From contig JABJQI010000153.1 in NCBI GenBank assembly GCA_018663485.1, positions 1 to 7,291 of the forward strand: a stretch of 7,291 nt of DNA, given 5' to 3'. The stretch comes from Opitutia bacterium. Its GTDB lineage: Bacteria > Verrucomicrobiota > Verrucomicrobiia > Opitutales > Coraliomargaritaceae. Shown piece by piece: positions 1-7,003 of this stretch (within the stretch, counting starts at the first letter, position 1; every line of letters begins with the position of its first letter). The notes under the pieces are model-generated. The model was not told the DNA's origin, did no database searches, and saw nothing but the letters and a program-made list of their open reading frames with translations. The position numbers were made by a program, and so were the translations under genes.

Positions 1-515
1 AGATCGACACCGCAGTCTTCCCTGGCACGCAAGGCGGCCCATTGATGCATGTCATCGCAGCCAAAGCGGTGTGCTTCAAAGAAGCGGCGACCGACGACTT
101 CAAAGCCTATCAAGCACAAGTCGCCGCCAACGCCAAAGCACTTGCGAATGCATTGACCGAGCGCGGCCACCACATTATCAGTGGTGGCACCGACAATCAC
201 CTAATGATGATCGACCTGCGCAAAAAAGACCCTGAACTCACGGGCAAAGTGGCGCAGATCGCCCTGGACGCAGCCAACATCACCGCCAACAAAAACACCG
301 TTCCCGGTGAAACACGCAGCCCCTTCCAAACTAGCGGCATCCGTCTCGGCACCCCAGCGGTGACCAGCCGCGGCATGGTCGAGGCCGACATGCTGCGGAT
401 CGCTGAAGCAGTTGATCTGGTGCTCAGCGCACCGGCCGACGAGGGCGTTATCGCCCAGGCCCGCGCGATTGCTGAAGACCTCAGCGCGAAATACCCGCTG
501 CCGTATCCGGCGTAG
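1..515 (+). CDS. glyA: Serine hydroxymethyltransferase, C-terminal part (5' end outside window)
   Basis: PLP-dependent cytosolic enzyme that interconverts serine plus tetrahydrofolate with glycine plus 5,10-methylene-THF, the main source of one-carbon units. About 170 C-terminal residues are present, read in the frame beginning at base 3. The family is usually about 415-430 residues, so the start, most of the large domain and the PLP-lysine segment lie upstream. Visible family blocks in order are VFPGTQGGPLMHVIAAK, the SGGTDNHLMMIDLR strand, the ANITANKNTVPGE segment and TSGIRLGTPAVTSRG. The arginine of SGIRLGTPA is the known substrate-carboxylate ligand of the family. The gene ends at TAG 513-515, and a strong intrinsic terminator starts 37 bp later, so it is the last gene of its transcript. 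No frameshift or premature stop is seen. The identification is secure. Confidence 0.97.
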   Translation, partial: IDTAVFPGTQGGPLMHVIAAKAVCFKEAATDDFKAYQAQVAANAKALANALTERGHHIISGGTDNHLMMIDLRKKDPELTGKVAQIALDAANITANKNTVPGETRSPFQTSGIRLGTPAVTSRGMVEADMLRIAEAVDLVLSAPADEGVIAQARAIAEDLSAKYPLPYPA

Positions 516-552
516 CTCAAGGTTCGCCGCGACAGACGCAGCGCAATTTTTC

Positions 553-586
553 AAGAAGCCCACGCCCGCGTGGGCTTCTTTTTTTT
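553..586 (+). terminator. Intrinsic terminator after glyA
   Basis: A perfect 10-bp GC-rich stem, GAAGCCCACG (555-564) with CGTGGGCTTC (569-578), has a 4-nt loop and runs directly into eight T residues (579-586). Two A residues at 553-554 can extend the stem by pairing with the first two Ts. This is a textbook Rho-independent terminator, 37 bp beyond the glyA stop. Confidence 0.93.
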
Positions 587-607
587 ACTGCCTCCTTCCA
601 ATCAGCA

Positions 608-698
608 GCTGGTGGCATTCATTTCAGCGCCAGCGGATACAATCCTGGCGTAAAGCCAGTCACTACGAATATTTGTAGCGAGCAGGTTTATCCCGCGA
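608..698. repeat. Cluster of overlapping inverted repeats in the glyA-pseudopilin spacer
   Basis: No gene is seen between the glyA terminator and the pseudopilin start. This stretch has three overlapping stems: 608-614 with 628-634 (7 bp, one G-T), 628-633 with 645-650 (6 bp) and 645-649 with 655-659 (5 bp). The middle stem excludes both others. Next comes a 16-bp palindrome at 663-678 (CTACGAATATTTGTAG, one G-T pair) and then a weak imperfect hairpin at 682-696 around TTTAT. It could be a decayed interspersed repeat or regulatory DNA. No U-tract follows, so it does not look like an attenuator. The remainder, 699-845, shows nothing recognisable. Confidence 0.45.
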
Positions 699-845
699 TC
701 TTCAACCGATCCACCAAAGCACAAGCTATTCAGTAAAAGGTCTGTCCCCTTCCTCTCTCCCTCGACGGCAGAAGCCACTCATATTAGCAATAAATAGTCG
801 CCAAAAAGAGTTGGACTTACTCAACGAACCGCGTAAGGTTGTAAT

Positions 846-874
846 TTAACTTGTTAGTGGATTCTTGCTATCAA
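846..874 (+). promoter_or_regulatory. Candidate sigma70-type promoter of the pseudopilin gene
   Basis: There is an extended -10 TGC-TATCAA (TG at 866-867, hexamer 869-874, 4 of 6 to consensus) and a 17-bp spacer from a -35-like TTAACT (846-851, 4 of 6). Transcription would begin near 881, about 23 nt before ATG 904 and after the alternative TTG at 865. It therefore also favours 904 as the true start. This is pattern matching only. Confidence 0.35.
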
Positions 875-903
875 AAATAACCCCCATCGATTTTATTACA
901 ATC

Positions 904-1620
904 ATGACTAAAAATAAATCCCCACGTTCAGGCTTCACCCTGATTGAGCTCCTCACTGTTATCGCGATTATCGGCATCCTTGCCGCGATCCTTATTCCCG
1001 CGGTCGGCAAAGTCCGCGAAGTGGCGAATAAGACAAAATCTTCCTCCAACATCCGCTCTATCGCGGTGTCTTACGCCACCTACTCCACTTCCGGTGGACG
1101 CGTACGCACACTGAATGCAGCCAAACTGACTAATGCCGGATTTGGTGACGACATTTACGGCGTTGGCTCTTTCTTGGCAAAGCAAGTCGATATGACTGAT
1201 GCATCGATCTGGATCATCGGCTCCGATCCCGCAGTCGCAGACTATGATCAAGTATTGCCGGCAGTGGTTGGCTATCGTAACGATCAAAATATATATGAAG
1301 ATTCTCAGGACTGGACAAATGGGGTGCCTGTAGGTTACGACTTTGCGATCGGCATTAGCGGTAACGCACCGACATCGACCACTCCACTCACATGGACTCG
1401 TGGGCTAGATACTGGCAGTGGCACATGGGGCAAAGATACTCCATGGGGACTCGGCGGACACATCGCCTACCTTGACGGCCACGTTCAATTCTACACGGAA
1501 TTGGGCGAGGAAGATGGTCAACTAGTCAATCCAACAAATGGCCAGCAAACAAACGCGATGAGTGACCTTTACTCTCAAGATCAAATCAAAGAAGCCCCGA
1601 AATTCGCTGGAGTTAACTAA
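904..1620 (+). CDS. Prepilin-type N-terminal cleavage/methylation domain protein (pseudopilin, H-X9-DG type)
   Basis: A 238-residue exported pseudopilin. A short basic leader (MTKNKSPRSG) ends in the prepilin peptidase site G10/F11. The mature protein begins FTLIE with the conserved Glu at mature position 5 (E15), then one hydrophobic helix to about residue 34, ending in IPAVGKVRE. The body is polar and cysteine-free. At 184-197 it has GGHIAYLDGHVQFY, the motif typical of the large pseudopilin families of Verrucomicrobiota, Lentisphaerota and Planctomycetota. About 40 residues rich in Q, N, D and E follow. Such proteins resemble major pseudopilins of type II secretion systems, but their precise role is unknown. 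It stands alone between two terminators, so it is probably monocistronic. ATG 904 was chosen over an upstream in-frame TTG (865) because it gives a normal short leader. No Shine-Dalgarno sequence is seen. Confidence 0.9.
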   Translation: MTKNKSPRSGFTLIELLTVIAIIGILAAILIPAVGKVREVANKTKSSSNIRSIAVSYATYSTSGGRVRTLNAAKLTNAGFGDDIYGVGSFLAKQVDMTDASIWIIGSDPAVADYDQVLPAVVGYRNDQNIYEDSQDWTNGVPVGYDFAIGISGNAPTSTTPLTWTRGLDTGSGTWGKDTPWGLGGHIAYLDGHVQFYTELGEEDGQLVNPTNGQQTNAMSDLYSQDQIKEAPKFAGVN

Positions 1621-1643
1621 ACTCGTTTCGTATTTTTTTTTAG

Positions 1644-1672
1644 AACCCGGACTCTCACGAGTCCGGGTTTTT
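1644..1672 (+). terminator. Intrinsic terminator after the pseudopilin gene
   Basis: An 11-bp perfect stem, AACCCGGACTC (1644-1654) with GAGTCCGGGTT (1659-1669), has a 4-nt TCAC loop and is followed by Ts that continue to 1672. It lies 23 bp after the stop codon. A run of eight or more Ts at 1633-1641 comes before the stem. Confidence 0.9.
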
Positions 1673-1896
1673 CTTTGACCGATCATCTACTTAGGCATTG
1701 TTGCCGCGCGTCAAAATTCGCGAATATCGGCAGTCATGCAAAACCGCCACCACACGATCGACCGAGTCCTTGATTTTTCACAAGTAAGACCATTGATGAA
1801 AAACGGTGCGCATTTAGTTCAATCAAGCTTGATCTATCGTGAGATACGCTGCGTCGTTTCCATCTAGATGTCATGCGAATCCCAATGGCTACGCAT
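1673..1896. other. Gene-free spacer with short perfect palindromes
   Basis: No convincing gene is present on either strand. A 63-codon minus-strand ORF here has no family features. The stretch holds perfect palindromes ATTCGCGAAT (1716-1725), ATCAAGCTTGAT (1822-1833) and CATCTAGATG (1861-1870), plus an inverted repeat CATGCG (1872-1877) / CGCATG (1892-1897). Any of these could be a binding site for a dimeric regulator or part of a decayed mobile repeat. The sequence alone does not decide between them. Confidence 0.4.
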
Positions 1897-1920
1897 GGAA
1901 ATGACGGAGCATTTCCCTCC
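1897..1920 (-). repeat. Solitary modular hairpin related to the right-end repeats
   Basis: Read on the minus strand this is GGAGGG, AAATG, CTCCGT, CATTT, CC: a perfect 7-bp stem (GGAAATG 1897-1903 with CATTTCC 1910-1916 on the plus strand) around a 6-nt loop. The 5' flank GGAGGG and the loop CTCCGT match the arms of the 112-bp repeats near 7000-7290, whereas the stem sequence is quite different and still fully paired. It is probably a single arm of the same repeat family. Confidence 0.6.
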
Positions 1921-1950
1921 AGCATTCAGATGCGCAATACATTTCCGAAA

Positions 1951-1959
1951 TGGTATAAA
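1951..1959 (+). promoter_or_regulatory. Candidate extended -10 promoter of the pyrophosphatase gene
   Basis: TGG-TATAAA gives a TGn extension and a 5-of-6 match to TATAAT. At 17-bp spacing the -35 (TGCGCA, 1931-1936) is weak, as is common for extended -10 promoters. Transcription would start near 1966, leaving an untranslated leader of about 80 nt. No riboswitch or strong hairpin is recognised in that leader. Confidence 0.4.
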
Positions 1960-2047
1960 ACTCCAGATTAAATTGGACTTTTCTTTGTTTATCTTTGAAA
2001 TTTTGGGATTGTTTAAAGCTCAGCTCATCCATTAGTTAGAACTCATA

Positions 2048-3718
2048 ATGCCCGACCCGATTTTCATACTTGGCCACAAAAATCCCGACGCCGATGCGAT
2101 TTGCTCTGCGCTAGCCTACGAAGCCTACAAGCACGCCATCGGTGAAACCGAGTATATCGCGGCTCGTTGTGGCAACTCGAATGCACGGATCGACGCCATC
2201 TTAGAGCACTTCAACGTGCCCCTGCCTCGTTTCATCGGCGATGTCACACCACGCGTGGAAAATATCATGCAATCGGAAGTGCGCTCGCTCAGCAAAGATA
2301 GCACCTGCGCCGAGGCACTGGAGTTGATCGACAAATATGACGTGCGCGCCCTGCCCGTGGTCGATGACAACGGCCATCTCGAAGGCCTGATCTCTATTTT
2401 CCAATTGGGTGAATTCTTCATCCCCAAGCCAAGTGACCCAATCAAAATGCGCCGTGTGCACAGCTGCATCGGCGCCATCATTCGTTCGCTCAGCGCCACC
2501 GTGCTGCACCAAGATCGCTCTGACGAAGTCGAAGAACTATTCGTACGCGTCGGCGCCATGGATATTCGCACCTTCGACAACAATCATAAGGAGAGGGGCA
2601 CCAACGCCAATACCAGCGTCATCGTCGTCGGCGACCGTCGAGACATCCAAGAACGCTGCCTACAGCTTGGCGTCCGCCTGCTGGTGATCACCGGCAGCCT
2701 CGAAGTCGACGCCGACATCATCGAGCGGGCCAAAGAGCAGAACGTTTCGCTGATCGTTAGCCCTTACGACTCTGCCTCCACATCTTGGATCATCCGCACC
2801 GCCACCCACATCGATTCACTGATCGACACCGAGGTCAAGTGCTTCAAGGCCGAAGATCGAATCGAATCTGTGAAGCGCCGGATCGCCAATTCCAACGACT
2901 CGCTGTACATGGTGACTGACGAGGACAAGACACTCGTCGGCGTGTTCTCTAAGAGCGACATACTGCGCCCCAGTCGCACACGCATTGCGCTAGTGGACCA
3001 CAACGAGCTCGGCCAAGCTGTGAACGGCGCTAAGCATGTTCAAATCACCGAAATTCTAGATCACCACCGCCTCGGCAATATTCCGACTGATCAACCCATT
3101 CTATTCATCAATCGGCCAGTCGGCTCGACCTGCTCAATTATTGCTGACCTATTTCGTGCCCAATTGCTGACACCGACCCCGGCCATGGCAGGTATGATGA
3201 TGTCTGGGATCATCTCCGACACCCTACTGCTCAACAGTCCAACGACGACTCCCCTCGAAGGCGAATTGCTCGATTGGCTCTCGCCAATTGCCGGGATTAG
3301 TGCCGAAGAATTGGCGGAGCTGATTTTCTCATCCGGCTCGGTAATTATCAATCACGCTGCCGAAGAAGTGGTTTGCTCAGACTGCAAGCGATACTCCGAT
3401 GGCGACATCAGTTACTCCGTCTCTCAGATCGAAGAACTAGGATTTGCTAATTTCTGGAAACACGAAGATGTCCTCGACCTTGCGCTCGAAGCTTACCGTA
3501 AAGAAGAAGGGCTGCTCTTTAGCTTCCTGCTGGTGACAGACATTAATACCCAAGATTCTCTGCTGGTGGTGGCTGGCAGTGACGAGCTCAAGGGCCAAAT
3601 CGACTATCCACAAAAAGGCCAGAACAACATTTACGATTTAACCGGGATCGTTAGCCGCAAAAAGCAACTGATCCCCTACATTTCGACGCTACTGAAGACA
3701 ATGGGCGTGGTCGGCTAA
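2048..3718 (+). CDS. Manganese-dependent inorganic pyrophosphatase, family II, with CBS-DRTGG-CBS regulatory insert
   Basis: A 556-residue cytosolic enzyme expected to hydrolyse pyrophosphate to two phosphates, pulling biosynthetic reactions forward. The catalytic DHH domain is split. Its start holds GHKNPDADAI (metal ligands H10, D14, D16). It resumes after the insert with VDHNE (D317), DHH (D338, H339, H340) and SDT (D391). The DHHA2 domain (about 430-556) ends with the substrate-binding SRKKQ (536-540), and K447 in SDCKRY is a candidate phosphate-binding lysine. All signature residues are intact. The insert contains CBS 1 (about 72-124), a DRTGG-like domain (about 138-245) and CBS 2 (about 255-308). 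In characterised CBS-PPases AMP and ADP inhibit and ATP activates. Forms with DRTGG also respond to diadenosine polyphosphates. Similar control is inferred here. Plain family II enzymes are only about 310 residues. No Shine-Dalgarno sequence precedes ATG 2048. Confidence 0.95.
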   Translation: MPDPIFILGHKNPDADAICSALAYEAYKHAIGETEYIAARCGNSNARIDAILEHFNVPLPRFIGDVTPRVENIMQSEVRSLSKDSTCAEALELIDKYDVRALPVVDDNGHLEGLISIFQLGEFFIPKPSDPIKMRRVHSCIGAIIRSLSATVLHQDRSDEVEELFVRVGAMDIRTFDNNHKERGTNANTSVIVVGDRRDIQERCLQLGVRLLVITGSLEVDADIIERAKEQNVSLIVSPYDSASTSWIIRTATHIDSLIDTEVKCFKAEDRIESVKRRIANSNDSLYMVTDEDKTLVGVFSKSDILRPSRTRIALVDHNELGQAVNGAKHVQITEILDHHRLGNIPTDQPILFINRPVGSTCSIIADLFRAQLLTPTPAMAGMMMSGIISDTLLLNSPTTTPLEGELLDWLSPIAGISAEELAELIFSSGSVIINHAAEEVVCSDCKRYSDGDISYSVSQIEELGFANFWKHEDVLDLALEAYRKEEGLLFSFLLVTDINTQDSLLVVAGSDELKGQIDYPQKGQNNIYDLTGIVSRKKQLIPYISTLLKTMGVVG

Positions 3719-3762
3719 AGTGCAATGGCAGCAACGCTCCCCGACTTTACGATCGAGACTGC

Positions 3763-6354
3763 CTACTGCATAGCCAACTCGTCGCCATGAAGAGTGAAGC
3801 GCACCGTACTTTGCTCAGCGACATCGCCGCGGAGAATACCACGCGCCAGACGCGTCTCGACCTGCTTCTGTAAAAAGCGCTTGAGCGGGCGCGCACCATA
3901 GACAGGGTCGTAGCCCTTCTCACCAATCCACGCACTAGCCGTTTGGTCGAACTCAATTACAATCTGCCGGTCGGCAAGCCGTGTATTGAGCTGCGCAAGC
4001 AAGAGGTCGACGATCTCGGTAATCTCTTCAAGGCTGAGTGGTTTAAACAAAATAACGTCGTCGATTCGGTTCAAGAACTCAGGGCGGAAGCCTTGACGCA
4101 ACTCGGTCATCACAGAATCTCGGACCGTTTCCGGTATTTGATCTCCGGATACACCTTCAGTTAAATAACGACTACCGACATTAGAGGTCATGATGATCAC
4201 CGTGTTCTTGAAGTCCACAGTATGCCCCTGTGAATCGGTAATGCGGCCGTCGTCCATGACTTGTAGCAAAACATTGAATACATCCGGGTGCGCCTTTTCG
4301 ATTTCGTCGAACAGCACGACACTATAAGGTTTGCGGCGCACAGCTTCAGTGAGTTGACCGCCTTCATCATAACCGACATAGCCCGGAGGTGCACCAATCA
4401 ATCGAGCCACCGAGTGCTTCTCCATATATTCGGACATGTCGAGGCGTACGATATTGTCCACCGAGTCAAACAATGTCGAGGCGAGCGTGCGGGCTAACTC
4501 CGTCTTACCGACCCCTGTCGGCCCGAGAAACAGAAAGCTGCCTATCGGCCTACGCGGATCTTTAATCCCTGCGCGGGCTCGTAGGATCGCCTCGGAGACG
4601 AGTGTGACCGCTTCATCCTGGCCAACCACACTTTCGTGCAAGACTTCGTCTAGGCGGAGCAGTTTCTCGCGCTCGCCCTTAACCAGTCGCGTCACCGGCA
4701 CACCGGTCCACTTCGAAACAATATCGGCGATCTCGTCTTGCGAGACTTCTTCCTTCAAGAGTGCGTCTTCCTTGGCCTCAACCGCCTCGAGTGCTTGTAG
4801 CTTTTCTTCCAGCTCTGGCATTTTACCATGCCGCAACTGGGCGACGGCATTGAGGTCGTATTCGCGCTCGGCTTTTTCCATGGCGATACGGGTGTCATCG
4901 AGTTCTTCACGCAGGGCGCGAATCTGGTCAATCGCGCCCTTTTCGTTGTCCCACTGCACACGAAAGACACCCGCCTCTTCACGCACATTCGCGAGCTCTT
5001 TAGAGAGGAGCTTCAGGCGCGCCTTGGAAGCGTCATCCTTCTCGTTTTTCAACGCGGCCTCTTCGATTTCAAGTCTAAGCGTGCGCCGCGTCAGTGCGTC
5101 GAGTTCTTGCGGCATACTGTCCATCTCGGTACGAATCATTGCGCAGGCTTCGTCGACCAAATCGATTGCTTTATCGGGTAGAAAACGGTCGGTGATATAA
5201 CGATGCGAGAGCACGGCGGCTTGCACCAGCGCGTTGTCTTGAATGCGCACGCCATGGAAAAGTTCAAAGCGCTCACGAATGCCACGAAGAATCGAAATGG
5301 TGTCCTCAACAGTGGGCTGATCCACCTGCACTGGCTGGAAGCGGCGCTCGAGGGCTGCATCTTTTTCAATGTGTTGTCGATACTCATCGAGGGTCGTGGC
5401 ACCAATACAATGTAGTTCACCACGGGCCAACATTGGCTTGAGCATGTTGCCCGCGTCCATTGCACCTTCAGACTTACCCGCACCGACGATCGTGTGCAGC
5501 TCGTCAATAAATAGCAAAATACGCCCCTCGCTGGACTTCACTTCAGCGAGGACGGCCTTGAGGCGCTCCTCAAATTCGCCACGATACTTGGCACCCGCGA
5601 TTAGCGAACCCATATCGAGGGCAAAAATGGTTTTGTTTTTGAGCCCTGCTGAGACATCGCCACGGACAATGCGCTGCGCAAGGCCTTCGACAATCGCAGT
5701 CTTACCGACGCCAGGCTCACCGATCAGCACCGGGTTGTTCTTGGTCTTGCGCGACAGGATGCGAACCACTCGGCGTATCTCTTCATCACGCCCAATCACT
5801 GGATCCATCTTACCCTTACGCGCCTGCTTAAGCAGATCGATCCCGTATTTGTCCAGCGCCTCGAAAGTAGCCTCAGGATTACGGCTGTTAATATTTTTAC
5901 CGCTACGTAACGATTTAATCAACAAAAGCACCTTATTATGGTCAAGTGTAAACTGCTCAAAGAACCGGCCGAGCTTGCTACTCGAATCTGCGCACAACAG
6001 ACCGAGCAACAAGTGTTCGGTGCTGACGAACTCATCTCGCAACTTGGTTTTCTCTTCATCAGCCTGCGAAATAGCCTGCTGAAACGCTGACGAGACATAA
6101 ACTTGACTGACATTGACGCTGCCCGTGGCCTTCGGCAGCTTGTCGACCTCACGTTGCGTAGCGAGTTGTACCGCAGCCGGCGTGACTTGCAACCGCTCCA
6201 ATAAGCTGGGCACAATACCACCATCTTGTTGAACCAGAGCGAGCAGGAGATGCCAGACGTCGATCTCCTGCTGACCGTAATGTCGCGCCAGGTTCTGTGC
6301 CTCCTGCACGGCAGAAGCAGATTTTTCAGTAAATTTGTTAAAATCAATATTCAT
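3763..6354 (-). CDS. clpB: ATP-dependent disaggregase chaperone ClpB (Hsp100)
   Basis: A hexameric cytosolic AAA+ disaggregase that threads aggregated proteins through its pore with the DnaK system. Numbering is from ATG 6352-6354 (863 residues, normal for ClpB). Domains: Clp N-domain (about 1-145); NBD1 with Walker A GEPGVGKT (212-219), pore-loop Y257 in AKYRG, Walker B D284/E285 and arginines R337/R338; coiled-coil M-domain (about 405-530) that marks ClpB and binds DnaK; NBD2 with Walker A GPTGVGKT (611-618), pore-loop GYVG (Y659), Walker B D683/E684, R763 in FLNR and sensor-2 GAR (820-822). No ClpP-binding IGF/IGL loop is seen, so it is a disaggregase and not a protease partner. An in-frame ATG at 6361-6363 would add MIA. 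The chosen start fits the family N-terminus better. No CIRCE element is visible upstream. Its 3' end converges on the pyrophosphatase gene 44 bp away. Confidence 0.97.
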   Translation of the reverse strand: MNIDFNKFTEKSASAVQEAQNLARHYGQQEIDVWHLLLALVQQDGGIVPSLLERLQVTPAAVQLATQREVDKLPKATGSVNVSQVYVSSAFQQAISQADEEKTKLRDEFVSTEHLLLGLLCADSSSKLGRFFEQFTLDHNKVLLLIKSLRSGKNINSRNPEATFEALDKYGIDLLKQARKGKMDPVIGRDEEIRRVVRILSRKTKNNPVLIGEPGVGKTAIVEGLAQRIVRGDVSAGLKNKTIFALDMGSLIAGAKYRGEFEERLKAVLAEVKSSEGRILLFIDELHTIVGAGKSEGAMDAGNMLKPMLARGELHCIGATTLDEYRQHIEKDAALERRFQPVQVDQPTVEDTISILRGIRERFELFHGVRIQDNALVQAAVLSHRYITDRFLPDKAIDLVDEACAMIRTEMDSMPQELDALTRRTLRLEIEEAALKNEKDDASKARLKLLSKELANVREEAGVFRVQWDNEKGAIDQIRALREELDDTRIAMEKAEREYDLNAVAQLRHGKMPELEEKLQALEAVEAKEDALLKEEVSQDEIADIVSKWTGVPVTRLVKGEREKLLRLDEVLHESVVGQDEAVTLVSEAILRARAGIKDPRRPIGSFLFLGPTGVGKTELARTLASTLFDSVDNIVRLDMSEYMEKHSVARLIGAPPGYVGYDEGGQLTEAVRRKPYSVVLFDEIEKAHPDVFNVLLQVMDDGRITDSQGHTVDFKNTVIIMTSNVGSRYLTEGVSGDQIPETVRDSVMTELRQGFRPEFLNRIDDVILFKPLSLEEITEIVDLLLAQLNTRLADRQIVIEFDQTASAWIGEKGYDPVYGARPLKRFLQKQVETRLARGILRGDVAEQSTVRFTLHGDELAMQ

Positions 6355-6373
6355 AGCGATCATTCTTGCATAA

Positions 6374-6391
6374 TTCGTCCCAACAGACGAA
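6374..6391. promoter_or_regulatory. Inverted repeat upstream of clpB
   Basis: TTCGTC (6374-6379), six bases, then GACGAA (6386-6391) form a perfect 6-bp inverted repeat about 20 bp before the clpB start. It could be an operator or a short leader hairpin. It is not the CIRCE sequence bound by HrcA. The rest of the 6364-6569 spacer has no clear promoter hexamers, though the AT-rich stretch at 6418-6428 could serve as a -10 region on the minus strand. Confidence 0.3.
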
Positions 6392-6569
6392 CCAAGTAAC
6401 TAATTCCGTACAAAACATTATTATTAAATGGCTTACGCAGGATAGAGCGAAAAACCTTCCGTGCTTAAGACCAGCGCAACGAGACAAGCAGCCACCATCG
6501 CGATAAAATGACACCCCTGATCACAATGAATGACTATCGACAAGACCAGCGTTGCTCGCAACTTATAGT

Positions 6570-6935
6570 ATGAACATGCCGCGCCTAAAACTAACCGCAC
6601 TCGCTTATTTAAGCGCCACATTCATCGTGGTTGCTGGATGCCAACTATCCGCTTTTGAACAAGGCACCTATTTTATTTATCAGTTGGTCGACCAAAGTGA
6701 CGCTTCAGTCATCGACAATCGCCTCGCAGTGAACAGTCAACTGTTCGCCAAAGCAGCAACAGCCGCAGCGATACGTACGAGCGAATTCTCAGAATTCGAG
6801 ATGGATTACACTACTTTAGGCTCGACTAAAAGCTCAGGATTCGAGTCCATTCAGACATCTAACACTGGCCTGAAAGCGACTAGTGAGGCATCGCCTTTTG
6901 ACCTTGGCACGCAAGAATCGGTCTCACTTTTTTGA
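6570..6935 (+). CDS. Small putative lipoprotein of unknown function
   Basis: A 121-residue protein not recognised as a member of any family. The N-terminus is a lipoprotein signal: a short basic region (MNMPRLK), a hydrophobic core (about 8-21) and the lipobox V21-A22-G23-C24. C24 would be lipidated and become residue 1 of a mature protein of about 98 residues. The mature part is polar, rich in S, T, A and Q, has no second cysteine and no obvious domain. Localisation to an envelope membrane is inferred; Q at +2 does not suggest inner-membrane retention. It is transcribed divergently from clpB. A second ATG at 6576 is also possible: TATAGT at 6564-6569 sits at the right distance for a transcript starting on that ATG. 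No Shine-Dalgarno sequence is present. The stop is followed by stops in the other frames, so no longer ancestral frame is apparent. Confidence 0.65.
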   Translation: MNMPRLKLTALAYLSATFIVVAGCQLSAFEQGTYFIYQLVDQSDASVIDNRLAVNSQLFAKAATAAAIRTSEFSEFEMDYTTLGSTKSSGFESIQTSNTGLKATSEASPFDLGTQESVSLF

Positions 6936-7003
6936 TGTGAGCCACTGATCCCGAATCTGTTTTTAATTGCCGCTCAGTCGCGCCAAGAGACGGCATGCAG
7001 TCT

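Noticed and set aside
412..678. 88-codon plus-strand ORF across the end of glyA and its terminator
   Set aside because: It runs through the terminator hairpin and overlaps glyA in another frame, so it is a shadow.
865..903. Upstream TTG start for the pseudopilin
   Set aside because: It would add 13 residues with an isoleucine-rich stretch to a normal short prepilin leader, and the candidate promoter places the transcript start downstream of it.
1734..1925. 63-codon minus-strand ORF in the spacer before the pyrophosphatase
   Set aside because: It runs through the palindromes and the repeat-like hairpin and has no recognisable domain.
4436..5200. 254-codon plus-strand ORF antisense to clpB
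   Set aside because: Serine- and arginine-rich translation typical of the antisense frame of a conserved AAA+ gene. It lies wholly inside clpB and shows no domain.
6433..6621. 62-codon minus-strand ORF with a hydrophobic C-terminal segment
   Set aside because: It overlaps the lipoprotein start on the opposite strand, and the hydrophobic stretch could be chance. It has no Shine-Dalgarno or clear promoter. A tiny membrane protein cannot be fully excluded.
6846..6950. Frameshifted longer gene ending as the lipoprotein
   Set aside because: The T-run at 6929-6934 looked suspicious, but stops follow within a few codons in both alternative frames, so no continuation exists.
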